From positions 1 to 64,000 of the forward strand of contig NZ_LOHF01000028.1 in the NCBI RefSeq assembly GCF_002158995.1: 64,000 nt of DNA. Direction: 5' to 3'. Origin of the DNA: Pseudomonas caspiana. Lineage in GTDB: Bacteria; Pseudomonadota; Gammaproteobacteria; Pseudomonadales; Pseudomonadaceae. The position numbers and the translations under genes were made by a program. Of this stretch, positions 51,877 to 60,628 are shown in pieces. Within the stretch, counting starts at the first letter, position 1. Every line of letters begins with the position of its first letter. The notes beneath the pieces were generated by a model that made no database searches, was not told the origin of the DNA, and saw only the letters and a program-made list of their open reading frames with translations.

Positions 51877-53322
51877 ATGAAACCAGCCCGTATACGCGCC
51901 GATGTCCTGGCCGGACTCACCACATCCTTCGCTCTGGTGCCCGAGTGCATCGCCTTTGCCTTGGTCGCTCACCTCAATCCGCTGATGGGTCTTTATGGCG
52001 CATTCATCATCTGTACGCTGACCGCACTGTTCGGCGGTCGGCCGGGGATGATTTCCGGCGCGGCAGGTTCGATGGCGGTTGTGATTGTCGCGCTGGTGGT
52101 GCAGCACGGCGTGCAGTATTTGCTGGCGACGGTGCTGCTGGGCGGATTGATCATGATCCTGTTTGGCGTGCTGCGGCTGGGCAAGCTGGTACGGATGGTG
52201 CCGTATTCGGTGATGCTCGGCTTCGTCAACGGCCTGGCGATTGTGATCGCCATGGCTCAGCTCGAACACTTCAAGGTCGGTGACGCCTGGCTGACTGGAA
52301 AACCGTTGTACCTGATGATTGGCCTGGTGGCGCTGACCATGGCGATTGTCTACCTGCTGCCACGCCTGACCAAAGCGATACCGCCTGCGCTGATCGCGAT
52401 TCTGGCCGTTGGTCTGCTGGTCTACCTGCTTGATCTTCCGACCCATACCCTGGGCGATATGGCGCACATTGCCGGTGGTTTGCCGAGCCTGGCCTTGCCG
52501 GAAGTGCCGTGGGATCTGGAAACCCTGCGCATCATCGCGCCTTACGCGATTCTAATGGCGCTGGTGGGTCTGCTGGAAACCCTGCTGACCCTCAACCTGA
52601 CCGATGAAATCACCGAAAGCCGAGGTTTTCCTGACCGTGAATGCGTGGCGCTGGGCGTGGCCAACATGGCCTCGGGCGTGTGCGGAGGCATGGGCGGTTG
52701 CGCGATGATCGGCCAGACTGTGATCAACCTCAGCTCCGGTGGTCGTGGTCGTCTGTCCGGCGTGGTCGCGGGGCTGATGATCCTGATGTTCGTGCTGTTT
52801 CTGTCGCCGCTGATCGAAGAAATCCCGCTGGCCGCGCTGGTGGGTGTGATGTTCGTGGTGGCTCAACAAACTTTTGCCTGGGCGTCGTTGCGCGTGCTGC
52901 ACAAGGTTCCGGTCAACGACGTGCTGGCGATCATCGCCGTGACCGTGGTGACGGTATTGACCGATCTGGCCACGGCGGTGATGTTCGGCATCGTCATCGC
53001 GGCGCTGAACTTCGCCTGGCAGCAGGCGCGGGAGTTGTACGCGGATACGCATCTGGAGGCTGACGGCAGCAAGGTCTACACCCTGCACGGCACGCTGTTT
53101 TTTGCCTCCACGACGCGCTTTCTCAACCAGTTCAATCCGGCTGAAGACCCTGCTCAAGTGACCCTGGATTGCCGCCACCTGAGCTTTGTCGACTACTCGG
53201 CGGTTTCGGCGTTGCAGACGTTGCGCGAGCGCTACACCAAGGCGGGCAAGCACCTGCGGGTGGTGCATCTGTCGAATCGGTGTAAGCAGTTGCTCAAGCG
53301 GACTGATGTGCAGCATGGGTGA
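51877..53322 (+). CDS. SulP-family anion transporter with short STAS domain
   Basis: The 481-residue protein has about eleven membrane segments and the SulP signature ADVLAGLTTSFALVPECIAF at the start, GGRPGMISGAAGSMAVVIVA near 50, and a C-terminal STAS-like stretch (TLDCRHLSFVDYSAVSALQT near 428). It is shorter than the usual 560-residue SulP, with a reduced STAS. Family members take up sulfate, bicarbonate or dicarboxylates, so the substrate is open. GGTAACTC precedes the ATG. Confidence 0.84.
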   Translation: MKPARIRADVLAGLTTSFALVPECIAFALVAHLNPLMGLYGAFIICTLTALFGGRPGMISGAAGSMAVVIVALVVQHGVQYLLATVLLGGLIMILFGVLRLGKLVRMVPYSVMLGFVNGLAIVIAMAQLEHFKVGDAWLTGKPLYLMIGLVALTMAIVYLLPRLTKAIPPALIAILAVGLLVYLLDLPTHTLGDMAHIAGGLPSLALPEVPWDLETLRIIAPYAILMALVGLLETLLTLNLTDEITESRGFPDRECVALGVANMASGVCGGMGGCAMIGQTVINLSSGGRGRLSGVVAGLMILMFVLFLSPLIEEIPLAALVGVMFVVAQQTFAWASLRVLHKVPVNDVLAIIAVTVVTVLTDLATAVMFGIVIAALNFAWQQARELYADTHLEADGSKVYTLHGTLFFASTTRFLNQFNPAEDPAQVTLDCRHLSFVDYSAVSALQTLRERYTKAGKHLRVVHLSNRCKQLLKRTDVQHG

Positions 53323-53476
53323 GGCTACACCGGACCAGAGCCTGACGATGCATCTATAAGAGCAACCGGGGCGCATAGTCGAGCTATTGGGAAATACCTT
53401 GCGACAGAGCGTTTATTGGAGGCCGATTCTCCAACTGTTCATTGCCCGCTTCTGAATGGAATCCAAGGAAACTCTA

Positions 53477-54625
53477 ATGCGTGTATTCTCCACTTCGCTG
53501 GCGCTCGCCCTCAGCCTCTCGTTCACTCACCTGGCCGGGGCTGCCCAGGCTGAGCCGGAATTTGATGCCAAAGTGCGCGACGCTGCCAGGCAGGTCATGC
53601 AGCAATACAACATTCCCGGCCTGAGCATCGCCGTAACGTTCAATGGGCAACAGCATTTCTACAACTACGGCGTTGCTTCAAGAGAAACAGCCCAAGCTGT
53701 CAGCAGTGACACGCTGTTCGAGCTCGGCTCGATCAGTAAAACGTTCACGGCGACTCTGGCGACGTACGCCCAGGCCAACGGCCAGTTATCCCTTGGCGAT
53801 CATCCGGGCAAATACCTGCCGCAACTCAAAGGCAGTGCTTTTGACAACGTGAGCCTGATCAATCTGGCCACTCATACAGCGGGCGGCTTTCCCCTGCAGG
53901 TGCCCGACGAGGTGCAGAACAACGAGCAACTGATGGCGTATTTGCAGGCTTGGCAGCCGCAATACCCGGCGGGCAGCAAACGCACCTACGCCAACCCGAG
54001 CATCGGCATGCTGGGGATGATCACTGCCAAGGCGATGAACACCCCGTTCGAGCGGGCAATGGAGCAGCAACTGTTTCCAAAACTCGGGCTGACCAACAGC
54101 TATTTGAATGTGCCTGCCGACAAGATGAAGTCTTACGCGCAAGGCTATAACAAGCAGGACGCGCCGGTCCGTTTGCAGGGCGGTGTTCTTGGTAATGAAG
54201 CCTATGGGATGAAATCCAGCAGCAAGGATTTACTGCGTTTCGTTGAGCTGAACATCAACGCTGGCAAAGCAGAAAGTACGCTAGCCAAGGCAATTACTGA
54301 TACCCATGTGGGTTATTTCAACGTGGGAGAAATGACTCAGGACCTGATCTGGGAGCAGTACCCCTACCCGGCCAGTCTCGAAACGCTGCAGGAAGGTAAC
54401 TCGAACAAAATGGCCTACGAGACTCAGCCTGCCAGCTCGATCAGCCCGCCCTTGCAGTCGCAACAAAGCGTCTGGATCAACAAGACCGGCTCCACCAATG
54501 GTTTTGGTGGTTATGTGGCGTTCGTTCCGGAGAAGAGGATTGGCGTAGTGATCCTGGCGAATAAAAACTACCCGAATGAAGCGCGGGTGAAGTTGGCGTA
54601 TGAGATTTTGCAGGGACTGAATTAA
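53477..54625 (+). CDS. ampC: Class C beta-lactamase (AmpC)
   Basis: The 382-residue periplasmic enzyme has a signal peptide ending near AGAAQA|EPE. Its catalytic motifs are all present: SISK (85-88, Ser85 nucleophile and Lys88), YAN (171-173) and KTGS (336-339). It hydrolyses cephalosporins and penicillins. AAGGAA lies 6 bases before the ATG at 53477; the earlier ATG at 53456 would add 7 residues ahead of the signal peptide. No ampR lies next to it; the neighbours are sulP and an iron operon, so inducibility cannot be inferred from context. Confidence 0.92.
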   Translation: MRVFSTSLALALSLSFTHLAGAAQAEPEFDAKVRDAARQVMQQYNIPGLSIAVTFNGQQHFYNYGVASRETAQAVSSDTLFELGSISKTFTATLATYAQANGQLSLGDHPGKYLPQLKGSAFDNVSLINLATHTAGGFPLQVPDEVQNNEQLMAYLQAWQPQYPAGSKRTYANPSIGMLGMITAKAMNTPFERAMEQQLFPKLGLTNSYLNVPADKMKSYAQGYNKQDAPVRLQGGVLGNEAYGMKSSSKDLLRFVELNINAGKAESTLAKAITDTHVGYFNVGEMTQDLIWEQYPYPASLETLQEGNSNKMAYETQPASSISPPLQSQQSVWINKTGSTNGFGGYVAFVPEKRIGVVILANKNYPNEARVKLAYEILQGLN

Positions 54626-54635
54626 CCACTCGATG

Positions 54636-54708
54636 CCTGTAGGAGCTGCCGAAGGCTGCGATTGATTTCAACTGACACACCGATTCGCAGCCTCGGCAGC
54701 TCCTACGG
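54636..54708. repeat. REP doublet (GCCGAAGGCTGCGA class)
   Basis: CCTGTAGGAGCTGCCGAAGG and its complement CCTCGGCAGCTCCTACGG with a short spacer. It follows the ampC stop directly and precedes the Fur box region. Confidence 0.88.
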
Positions 54709-54795
54709 TCGTCCCTCCCCGTCTGCACCGCCTGAACCCCACCTGAACAAAAAATCCAAATACGAACCAGCACAAAAAAACAACTATACGCATTC

Positions 54796-54814
54796 AATAA
54801 TGAGTATCATTATG
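54796..54814 (+). promoter_or_regulatory. Fur box upstream of the efe operon
   Basis: The 19 bases matching AATAATGAGTATCATTATG agree with the Fur consensus GATAATGATAATCATTATC at 15 of 19 positions, including both halves of the palindrome. It lies 75 bases before the efeU start, where Fur-Fe2+ would block transcription. Iron-starvation induction of the operon is expected. Confidence 0.82.
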
Positions 54815-54888
54815 TTACGCATTGTTTCAGGCGTGTGTTTTTTACCGCTCTGAAGCAGGTCAGCCTAACGCATTAACCCTGGTGAAAC

Positions 54889-55752
54889 ATGCTCGTTCCT
54901 TTTTTGATCATGCTGCGCGAAGGGATTGAAGCCGCGCTTATTGTTGGCATCATCGCCAGTTACCTGAAGCAGACCGGCCGTGGTGAGTGGATGCCCGCCG
55001 TGTGGATCGGCGTGTTTCTGGCCGTCGCTGTTGCACTGTTCGTTGGCGGCGGTCTGGAACTGGTCAGCGCTGAATTCCCGCAAAAGCAGCAGGAATTGTT
55101 CGAAGGCGTCGTCGGTCTCGTGGCTGTGGTGATCCTCAGTTCGATGGTGTTCTGGATGCGCAAAGTGGCGCGTTCGATCAAACACGCTTTGCATGAATCT
55201 CTCGACGCCGCCCTCGCCGGTTCGAAAAACCAGACCTACGCGTTGATTGCCATGGTGTTCTTTGCCGTGGCCCGCGAAGGGCTGGAAACCGTGTTCTTTC
55301 TGCTCGCGGTGTTCCAACAAAGTGAGGGGGCCGGCGCACCACTGGGCGCCCTGCTCGGCCTGATCCTTGCCGTCGCCGTCGGGTTCGCCATTTACAGCGG
55401 CAGCATGCGTTTGAACCTGAGCCTGTTCTTCCGCTGGACCGGACTGTTCATCCTCGTGGTGGCCGCCGGGATTCTCGCCAATTCGGTGCAGGCGCTGCAT
55501 GAAGCCGGACTCTGGAACCATCTGCAAACCGTGGTCTTCGACCTCAGCGCAACGTTGCCGATGGATGGCCCAACCGGCTCGGTACTGGCGGGCATGTTCG
55601 GTTATCAGGATGCGCCGACCATCAGCACCCTCAGCGCTTACTTGATTTATCTGGTCTTCGCTCTGGCGTTGTTCTTCATGCCGCACGCTCGGGTAGTGAG
55701 TCTGCCTACCCGACCGGCGCACCCGCATCCCTCTTCCGCTACAAACGAATAA
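54889..55752 (+). CDS. efeU: FTR1-family iron permease (EfeU)
   Basis: The 287-residue membrane protein has seven membrane segments and the two iron-binding motifs REGIE (Arg10-Glu14) and REGLE (near 129), as in EfeU/Ftr1 high-affinity iron permeases. It is behind a Fur box. The stop is followed 8 bases later by efeO. EfeU is the channel for iron delivered by EfeO/EfeB in the periplasm. Confidence 0.93.
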   Translation: MLVPFLIMLREGIEAALIVGIIASYLKQTGRGEWMPAVWIGVFLAVAVALFVGGGLELVSAEFPQKQQELFEGVVGLVAVVILSSMVFWMRKVARSIKHALHESLDAALAGSKNQTYALIAMVFFAVAREGLETVFFLLAVFQQSEGAGAPLGALLGLILAVAVGFAIYSGSMRLNLSLFFRWTGLFILVVAAGILANSVQALHEAGLWNHLQTVVFDLSATLPMDGPTGSVLAGMFGYQDAPTISTLSAYLIYLVFALALFFMPHARVVSLPTRPAHPHPSSATNE

Positions 55753-55760
55753 GGCAACTC

Positions 55761-56969
55761 ATGTCGAATCGTCCTACAGGGCTTTCAGAGAAAGCCAAGC
55801 CGCCTCGCGCCTTGAAATTGGCTGTCGCGGGTTCAGTGGTGCTCATGATCGCCGCCGGTGGCCTGTTTTATTACGCCTCGCAAAGCGCTACCAAAAAGCG
55901 CGCCGCCAACAACAGCGCCGAGACCGTGGTCACTATTCATGCCCGTGCGTGCGAGCCGAACGCACTCACCGTGCCTGCAGGCAAGAACGCCTTCCGTATC
56001 GTCAACCGCTCCGAACGGGCCGTTGAATGGGAAATTCTCGATGGCGTCCTGGTGATTGAAGAACGGGAAAACATTGCCCCGGGCCTGAGTCAGGTGATCA
56101 ACGCCAACCTGCAACCGGGCGACTACGCGATTACCTGCGGACTGTTGAGCAATCCGCGTGGCACCCTGCACGTGACGCCGACCGCCGAGTCGGAAGCCAA
56201 TGCCAAGGCGCGCCCTTCGATGGTCGCCTTCATCGGCCCACTGTCGGAGTACCGGGTTTACCTGAGCATGCAGGGTTCGGCGCTGATCAAGGCGGTGAAT
56301 GCCTTGCAGGACGCCATTGCGGCGGGTGATCTGAGCGCAGCCCAGGCGGCCTACCTTCCAGCGCGCGCGGCTTATCAACGTATTGCACCGGCCGCGCAGC
56401 GTCTGGCTGAGCTGGATAACGCGATCAACGCCCGCGCCGACTATTACGAGAAACGTGAGCAGGACTCAGGCTTCAGCGGCTTCCATCGCCTTGAATATGG
56501 ACTCTTCGACCAGCACAGCGTTGAAGGCCTGCTCCCGGTAGCTCAGCGCCTGCAAACCGACGTCACCACGCTCAAGCAGCAGTTGTTGGCGCAGAACATG
56601 GCTCCTGAGCAACTGGCCAGCGTCATCGCCCGCAATATGCGCAGCCTCGCCGACATCCGCAGCAACGGCGAAGAGGAACGCTACAGCCACAGCGATCTGA
56701 ACGGTTTCGTTGCCAACCTTGAAGGCACTCGCAAAGTCATCGACCTGCTGCGCCCGATGCTGGCGAAAAGCGCCAAGCCGCTGCTGGAGCAGATCGATGC
56801 GGCCGCCGCTGCGCTGGACACCGAATTGAACGGCCTGAGCACTGACAGCGGCATGCGCCCCTACGACCAGGTGGACGCCCCGCAACGCAAGTTGATTGCC
56901 GACAAGGCCAAGGCGTTGGCGGACGCGCTGGACGGGGTAGACCAGGCGCTGGGGCTTTCGGGTCTTTGA
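55761..56969 (+). CDS. efeO: EfeO, periplasmic iron-binding protein with cupredoxin and M75 domains
   Basis: The 402-residue protein has an N-terminal membrane anchor (LKLAVAGSVVLMIAAGGLFY), a cupredoxin-like domain with two cysteines (ARACEPNALTVPAGK, AITCGLL) near 55-135, and an M75 imelysin domain with the metal motif GFHRLEYGLF (HxxE) near residue 240 and YSHSDLNGFVANLEG. It binds iron for EfeU. It follows efeU and precedes a REP and efeB. Confidence 0.9.
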   Translation: MSNRPTGLSEKAKPPRALKLAVAGSVVLMIAAGGLFYYASQSATKKRAANNSAETVVTIHARACEPNALTVPAGKNAFRIVNRSERAVEWEILDGVLVIEERENIAPGLSQVINANLQPGDYAITCGLLSNPRGTLHVTPTAESEANAKARPSMVAFIGPLSEYRVYLSMQGSALIKAVNALQDAIAAGDLSAAQAAYLPARAAYQRIAPAAQRLAELDNAINARADYYEKREQDSGFSGFHRLEYGLFDQHSVEGLLPVAQRLQTDVTTLKQQLLAQNMAPEQLASVIARNMRSLADIRSNGEEERYSHSDLNGFVANLEGTRKVIDLLRPMLAKSAKPLLEQIDAAAAALDTELNGLSTDSGMRPYDQVDAPQRKLIADKAKALADALDGVDQALGLSGL

Positions 56970-56993
56970 TTGCCTGAACTGGAATGCATCCCC

Positions 56994-57084
56994 CTGTAGG
57001 AGCTCACGAGCACCGCGAGGCAGCGATTGCGGTGTGTCAGATGAATCGCTATCGCTACCTCGCGATACTCGTGAGCTCCTACAG
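56994..57084. repeat. REP doublet between efeO and efeB
   Basis: CTGTAGGAGCTCACGAGCAC and GTGAGCTCCTACAG arms, with inner stem GAGGCAGCGATT pairing imperfectly with ATCGCTACCTCG. It splits the efe operon and may set the ratio of efeU-efeO to efeB-efeM. Confidence 0.9.
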
Positions 57085-57147
57085 GATTGGTGTTTACCGC
57101 GCGAAAGCGTGGTGTCAAACAACTGATTTCGAGAAAGACGATTAGCC

Positions 57148-58464
57148 ATGAACGACTCAGACAACAGCAACGCCCCGCAATCAGTTCAACGCCGTCGAGT
57201 GCTGCTCGGCCTCGGTGCGGCGGGTGCGGCTTTGGCAGGCAGCAGCCTGAGCGGCAACGTATTGGCAGCCGCTCCGGCACAGGTCACCGAAGCGCCGAAC
57301 AGCGAAAAGACCGCTGACCACAACGAATTCCACGGCATCCACCAGACCGGGATCGTCAACCCGCGTCCGGCGTCGGGCATGCTGGTCGCGTTCGATGTGC
57401 TGGCCGCCGACCGGGATGATCTGGAACGTCTGTTTCGTACACTGAACGAGCGCATCACGTTCCTGATGACCGGCGGAACCGTGCCACAGGTCGATCCCAA
57501 GTTGCCGCCTGTAGACTCCGGCATCCTCGGCCCGGTCGTCACGCCGGATAACCTGACCATCACCGTTTCTGTGGGTGACTCGCTGTTCGACGAGCGCTTC
57601 GGTCTGGAAAGCGTCAAACCCAAGCGTCTGAGCCGCATGGTCGGTTTCCCCAATGACGCGCTGGAAGCGGACAGTTGCCATGGCGACCTGAGCATCCAGT
57701 TCTGTGCCAACAGCGCCGACAGCAACATCCACGCCCTGCGCGACATCGTGAAAAACCTGCCGGACCTGCTGCTGGTGCGCTGGAAGCAGGAAGGCAGCGT
57801 GCCGCCGCAAGCGCCGAAGAAACCCGGGCAGCCACCGGAAAGCGCGCGTAACTTCCTCGGTTTCCGCGACGGCTCGGCGAACCCGGATTCCAACAATCAG
57901 AAGACCATGAACGAACTGGTCTGGGTGCAACCGGGCAGTGACGAACCAGACTGGGCGGCTAATGGCAGCTATCAGGCGGTGCGGATCATCCGCAATTTCG
58001 TCGAGCGCTGGGACCGCACGCCACTGCAAGAGCAGGAAGCGATTTTCGGCCGGGTCAAAACCACCGGGGCGCCCATGGATGGCAAGGTAGAAACCGATGT
58101 GCCGGACTACGCCGCCGATCCTCACGGCAAGAAAACCAGACTGGATTCCCATATCCGGCTGGCCAACCCGCGCACGGCTGAAAGCCAGCGCAACCTGATC
58201 CTGCGCCGCCCGTTCAACTACTCCAACGGCGTCAACAAGAACGGTCAACTCGACATGGGCCTGCTGTTCATCTGCTACCAGTCCGACCTCGAAAAAGGCT
58301 TCATCACCGTGCAGACCCGCCTCAATGGCGAGCCACTGGAGGAATACCTCAAACCGGTAGGCGGTGGGTACTTCTTTACCCTCCCCGGCGTGATCAACGA
58401 CCAGGACTTCATTGGTCGCTCACTGCTTCAGGCTTCGGCCAGATCCGATACCAAAACTGCGTAA
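57148..58464 (+). CDS. efeB: EfeB, Dyp-type haem peroxidase with Tat signal
   Basis: The 438-residue enzyme has a Tat-type signal (VQRRRVLLGLGAAGAALAG) then a Dyp domain with the GxxDG motif GFRDGSANPD near residue 239 and LRRPFNYSNGVNKNGQLDMG near 352. EfeB is exported folded and works with EfeO and EfeU in iron uptake, and has been reported to release haem iron. It is followed by the second M75 gene after 38 bases. Confidence 0.92.
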   Translation: MNDSDNSNAPQSVQRRRVLLGLGAAGAALAGSSLSGNVLAAAPAQVTEAPNSEKTADHNEFHGIHQTGIVNPRPASGMLVAFDVLAADRDDLERLFRTLNERITFLMTGGTVPQVDPKLPPVDSGILGPVVTPDNLTITVSVGDSLFDERFGLESVKPKRLSRMVGFPNDALEADSCHGDLSIQFCANSADSNIHALRDIVKNLPDLLLVRWKQEGSVPPQAPKKPGQPPESARNFLGFRDGSANPDSNNQKTMNELVWVQPGSDEPDWAANGSYQAVRIIRNFVERWDRTPLQEQEAIFGRVKTTGAPMDGKVETDVPDYAADPHGKKTRLDSHIRLANPRTAESQRNLILRRPFNYSNGVNKNGQLDMGLLFICYQSDLEKGFITVQTRLNGEPLEEYLKPVGGGYFFTLPGVINDQDFIGRSLLQASARSDTKTA

Positions 58465-58502
58465 CCGCTAACCCTTAAAGCCACCTCAACAGGAAGAGTC
58501 CC

Positions 58503-59321
58503 ATGAAGAAGTTGCCTTTTGCTTTGCTGCTCACCGCAGGTCTGCTGCAGACCCCGGTCTTCGCCGCCACTGCGCCACTGGACCTGGTAGGGCCGGTTTC
58601 GGACTACAAAATCTACGTCACCGAACAGATCGGCGAGCTGGTCAGCCACACTCAGAAATTCACCGACGCGGTGAAAAAAGGCGACCTGGCCACGGCTAAA
58701 AAACTGTACGCGCCGACTCGCGTGTTTTACGAAGAAATCGAACCAATGGCTGAGCTGTTCAGCGACCTGGACGCGTCCATCGACTCCCGCGTTGATGACC
58801 ACGAAGCTGGCGTGAATGCTGAAGACTTCACTGGTTTCCACCGCCTGGAATACGCACTGTTCTCGCAGAACAGCACCAAGGACCAAGGCCCGATTGCTGA
58901 CAAGCTGATGGCTGACGTGAAAGATCTGGAAAGCCGCGTCGCCGGTCTGACCTTCCCGCCTGAAAAAGTGGTGGGTGGCGCTGCTGCGTTGCTGGAAGAA
59001 GTCGCGGCAACGAAGATCTCCGGCGAGGAAGACCGCTACAGCCACACTGACCTGTATGACTTCCAGGGCAACATTGACGGCGCGAAGAAAATCGTCGACC
59101 TGTTCCGCCCGCAAATCGAGAAGTCCGACAAGGTGTTCGCTGCCAAGGTCGACAAGAACTTCGCCACCGTGGACAAGATCCTGGCCAAGTACAAAACCAA
59201 GGATGGCGGCTTCGAGACTTACGACAAAGTGAAAGAAAACGACCGCAAAGCGCTGGTCGGCCCGGTTAACACCCTGGCTGAAGATCTGTCGACCTTGCGT
59301 GGGAAGTTGGGGTTGAATTGA
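58503..59321 (+). CDS. EfeO/EfeM-like periplasmic M75 protein without cupredoxin
   Basis: The 272-residue protein has a signal peptide ([24 protein letters not shown]), then only an M75 domain with [10 protein letters not shown] (HxxE) near residue 117, [20 protein letters not shown] and long basic helices. It corresponds to the C-terminal half of EfeO without its anchor and cupredoxin, as in EfeM-type proteins. It sits after efeB and would be a second iron-binding partner of EfeU. A strong AGGAAGAG precedes the ATG. Confidence 0.88.
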   Translation: MKKLPFALLLTAGLLQTPVFAATAPLDLVGPVSDYKIYVTEQIGELVSHTQKFTDAVKKGDLATAKKLYAPTRVFYEEIEPMAELFSDLDASIDSRVDDHEAGVNAEDFTGFHRLEYALFSQNSTKDQGPIADKLMADVKDLESRVAGLTFPPEKVVGGAAALLEEVAATKISGEEDRYSHTDLYDFQGNIDGAKKIVDLFRPQIEKSDKVFAAKVDKNFATVDKILAKYKTKDGGFETYDKVKENDRKALVGPVNTLAEDLSTLRGKLGLN

Positions 59322-59380
59322 TTAATAGAGCACTCGGTAAGCTCTTTAAAGCCTGACTGGCCTATTCGCAGCCTGCGGCA

Positions 59381-59413
59381 GCTCCTACAGGAACCACACA
59401 ACCCTGTAGGAGC
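59381..59413. repeat. Tail-to-tail REP-like inverted repeat
   Basis: GCTCCTACAG (59381-59390) and CTGTAGGAGC (59404-59413) are perfectly complementary around a 13-base spacer. It lies between the convergent efe operon and the PL7 gene and may act as a shared transcription end. Confidence 0.75.
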
Positions 59414-59429
59414 TGAGGCTCTTATGGCC

Positions 59430-60098
59430 TCACGCCTTCTTGTCGTGATTGATGATCAGCTTGTAAAACGTTGCAGCCCCGCCTTCGGTGGCATACCCGG
59501 TGTTGTCCTGGGTATACACCCCCGCCTTGAAGTACAGCAGCTTGTCTTTCCAGCCAGCATCGAGTTTGGCACTCCACACATAATCAGCCGCATTGACTGA
59601 CAGATTGCCTGCCGGAGTCAGATGAATGCTGTAGCTGAAGCGTTCGTTCAAGGGCACACCTGATGCGATGTTGATCACCTCGATTTCAGCGTCTGGGCTG
59701 CGGCGAAATTTAGCGACGATGTTGCCAGTCTGCAGTTTTTCCTTGAATTGATACTCGACTTTGAGCAGCGGCTCGGTGCTTTGAAAGGCGTGTATCTGAC
59801 CGATGACGATCTTGCCGGTGGAAGGCACCTGATTGACCGTGAGCGCAGCGCGCAGAAAGTTGTCTGCCTGGGAGTAAGTCCAGTTGTACACCTTGCCGTC
59901 CGCTGTCGTCTCCCGCAGTTCCGTCCTTGGAAATTTAGCGTTCTCCGTTTTCGAGCCCGTCACTGGTGCCCAGAAGAACAATGTATTGCCAGAACGAAAG
60001 TAACCATCCTGATAACCCTGAACCAGCTTAGGGGTATCAATAATCACGGATGGAGTGCCTACAGGAATGGAAAGGTTCCAAGTGGCGAGGTCGATCAT
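59430..60098 (-). CDS. PL7 alginate-lyase-like protein without signal peptide
   Basis: The 222-residue protein has the PL7 motifs RTELRE (58-63), QIH (101-103) and YFKAGVYTQ (189-197), which carry the Arg, Gln, His and Tyr of the jelly-roll alginate lyase active site. PL7 lyases cleave alginate or related uronans by beta-elimination. There is no signal peptide: the protein starts MIDLATWNLS directly in the fold, so it is either cytoplasmic or exported by another route. No alginate genes are nearby. It is convergent with the efe operon. Confidence 0.85.
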   Translation of the reverse strand: MIDLATWNLSIPVGTPSVIIDTPKLVQGYQDGYFRSGNTLFFWAPVTGSKTENAKFPRTELRETTADGKVYNWTYSQADNFLRAALTVNQVPSTGKIVIGQIHAFQSTEPLLKVEYQFKEKLQTGNIVAKFRRSPDAEIEVINIASGVPLNERFSYSIHLTPAGNLSVNAADYVWSAKLDAGWKDKLLYFKAGVYTQDNTGYATEGGAATFYKLIINHDKKA

Positions 60099-60567
60099 CG
60101 CATGCTCACAAGGTGCGGCCAGCGCACCGACAAAGGTCTCTAGACCGGGCGCTTGAGCTCCCGGATGGCTTCGTCTGGCGTATCGGCTGAATCGATTTTT
60201 TTGTGAGCAGGTCGCGACACTGAATTGGCGTCAATAAAACAACACAAAACCTCAAAGGCTACTATTTCGATATCACGAAATCAGTAGGAGCCCATCACCT
60301 CCCCTGAGCTGCAAGCATCATCAAATATGGAAACTGCCAAATGTGAACCACGTCAGTTTTTTGGACGTACGTGCCTGAAAGGCTCTGCTAACGGGGGAAA
60401 AATCAAAATAAATGCCGACGAACGGTATAAAAATAATCAATCCGGCGGGCACTTTTTCGATTTAACCCTGTCCCGCATGCTCACTTTTCCCTGATTCTCA
60501 GACCATCAGGACAGCAGACCACTCAGCAATTCGGGGTTGACTGTAAGACTTTGTTACAGGATTATAG
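60099..60567. other. Long intergenic region before marR
   Basis: About 470 bases hold no credible gene. The sequence is relatively AT-rich in the second half (60240-60460), suggesting promoters for the PL7 gene (minus strand) and for marR. The only strong symmetric element seen is the palindrome at 60568. I saw no repeats, tRNA or riboswitch here. Confidence 0.55.
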
Positions 60568-60579
60568 TTAGCAAGCTAA
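60568..60579. promoter_or_regulatory. Palindromic candidate MarR operator
   Basis: TTAGC (60568-60572) and GCTAA (60575-60579) are perfectly inverted around AA; the symmetry extends imperfectly to about 8 of 10 bases per side (TATAGTTAGC against GCTAATTATG). It lies 50 bases before the marR start, where MarR proteins commonly bind to repress their own operon. Confidence 0.5.
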
Positions 60580-60628
60580 TTATGTTGTCACGAACAATAT
60601 CCTCGCTAACTAATTTTCCGGTTCGTTT

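Noticed and set aside
54865-55728. A 287-codon minus-strand open frame opposite efeU
   Set aside because: Antisense shadow rich in His, Gln and Arg, without any recognisable fold.
57181-58248. A 355-codon minus-strand open frame opposite efeB
   Set aside because: Codon pattern reflects the antisense of a GC-rich gene; efeB has Tat and haem-peroxidase motifs.
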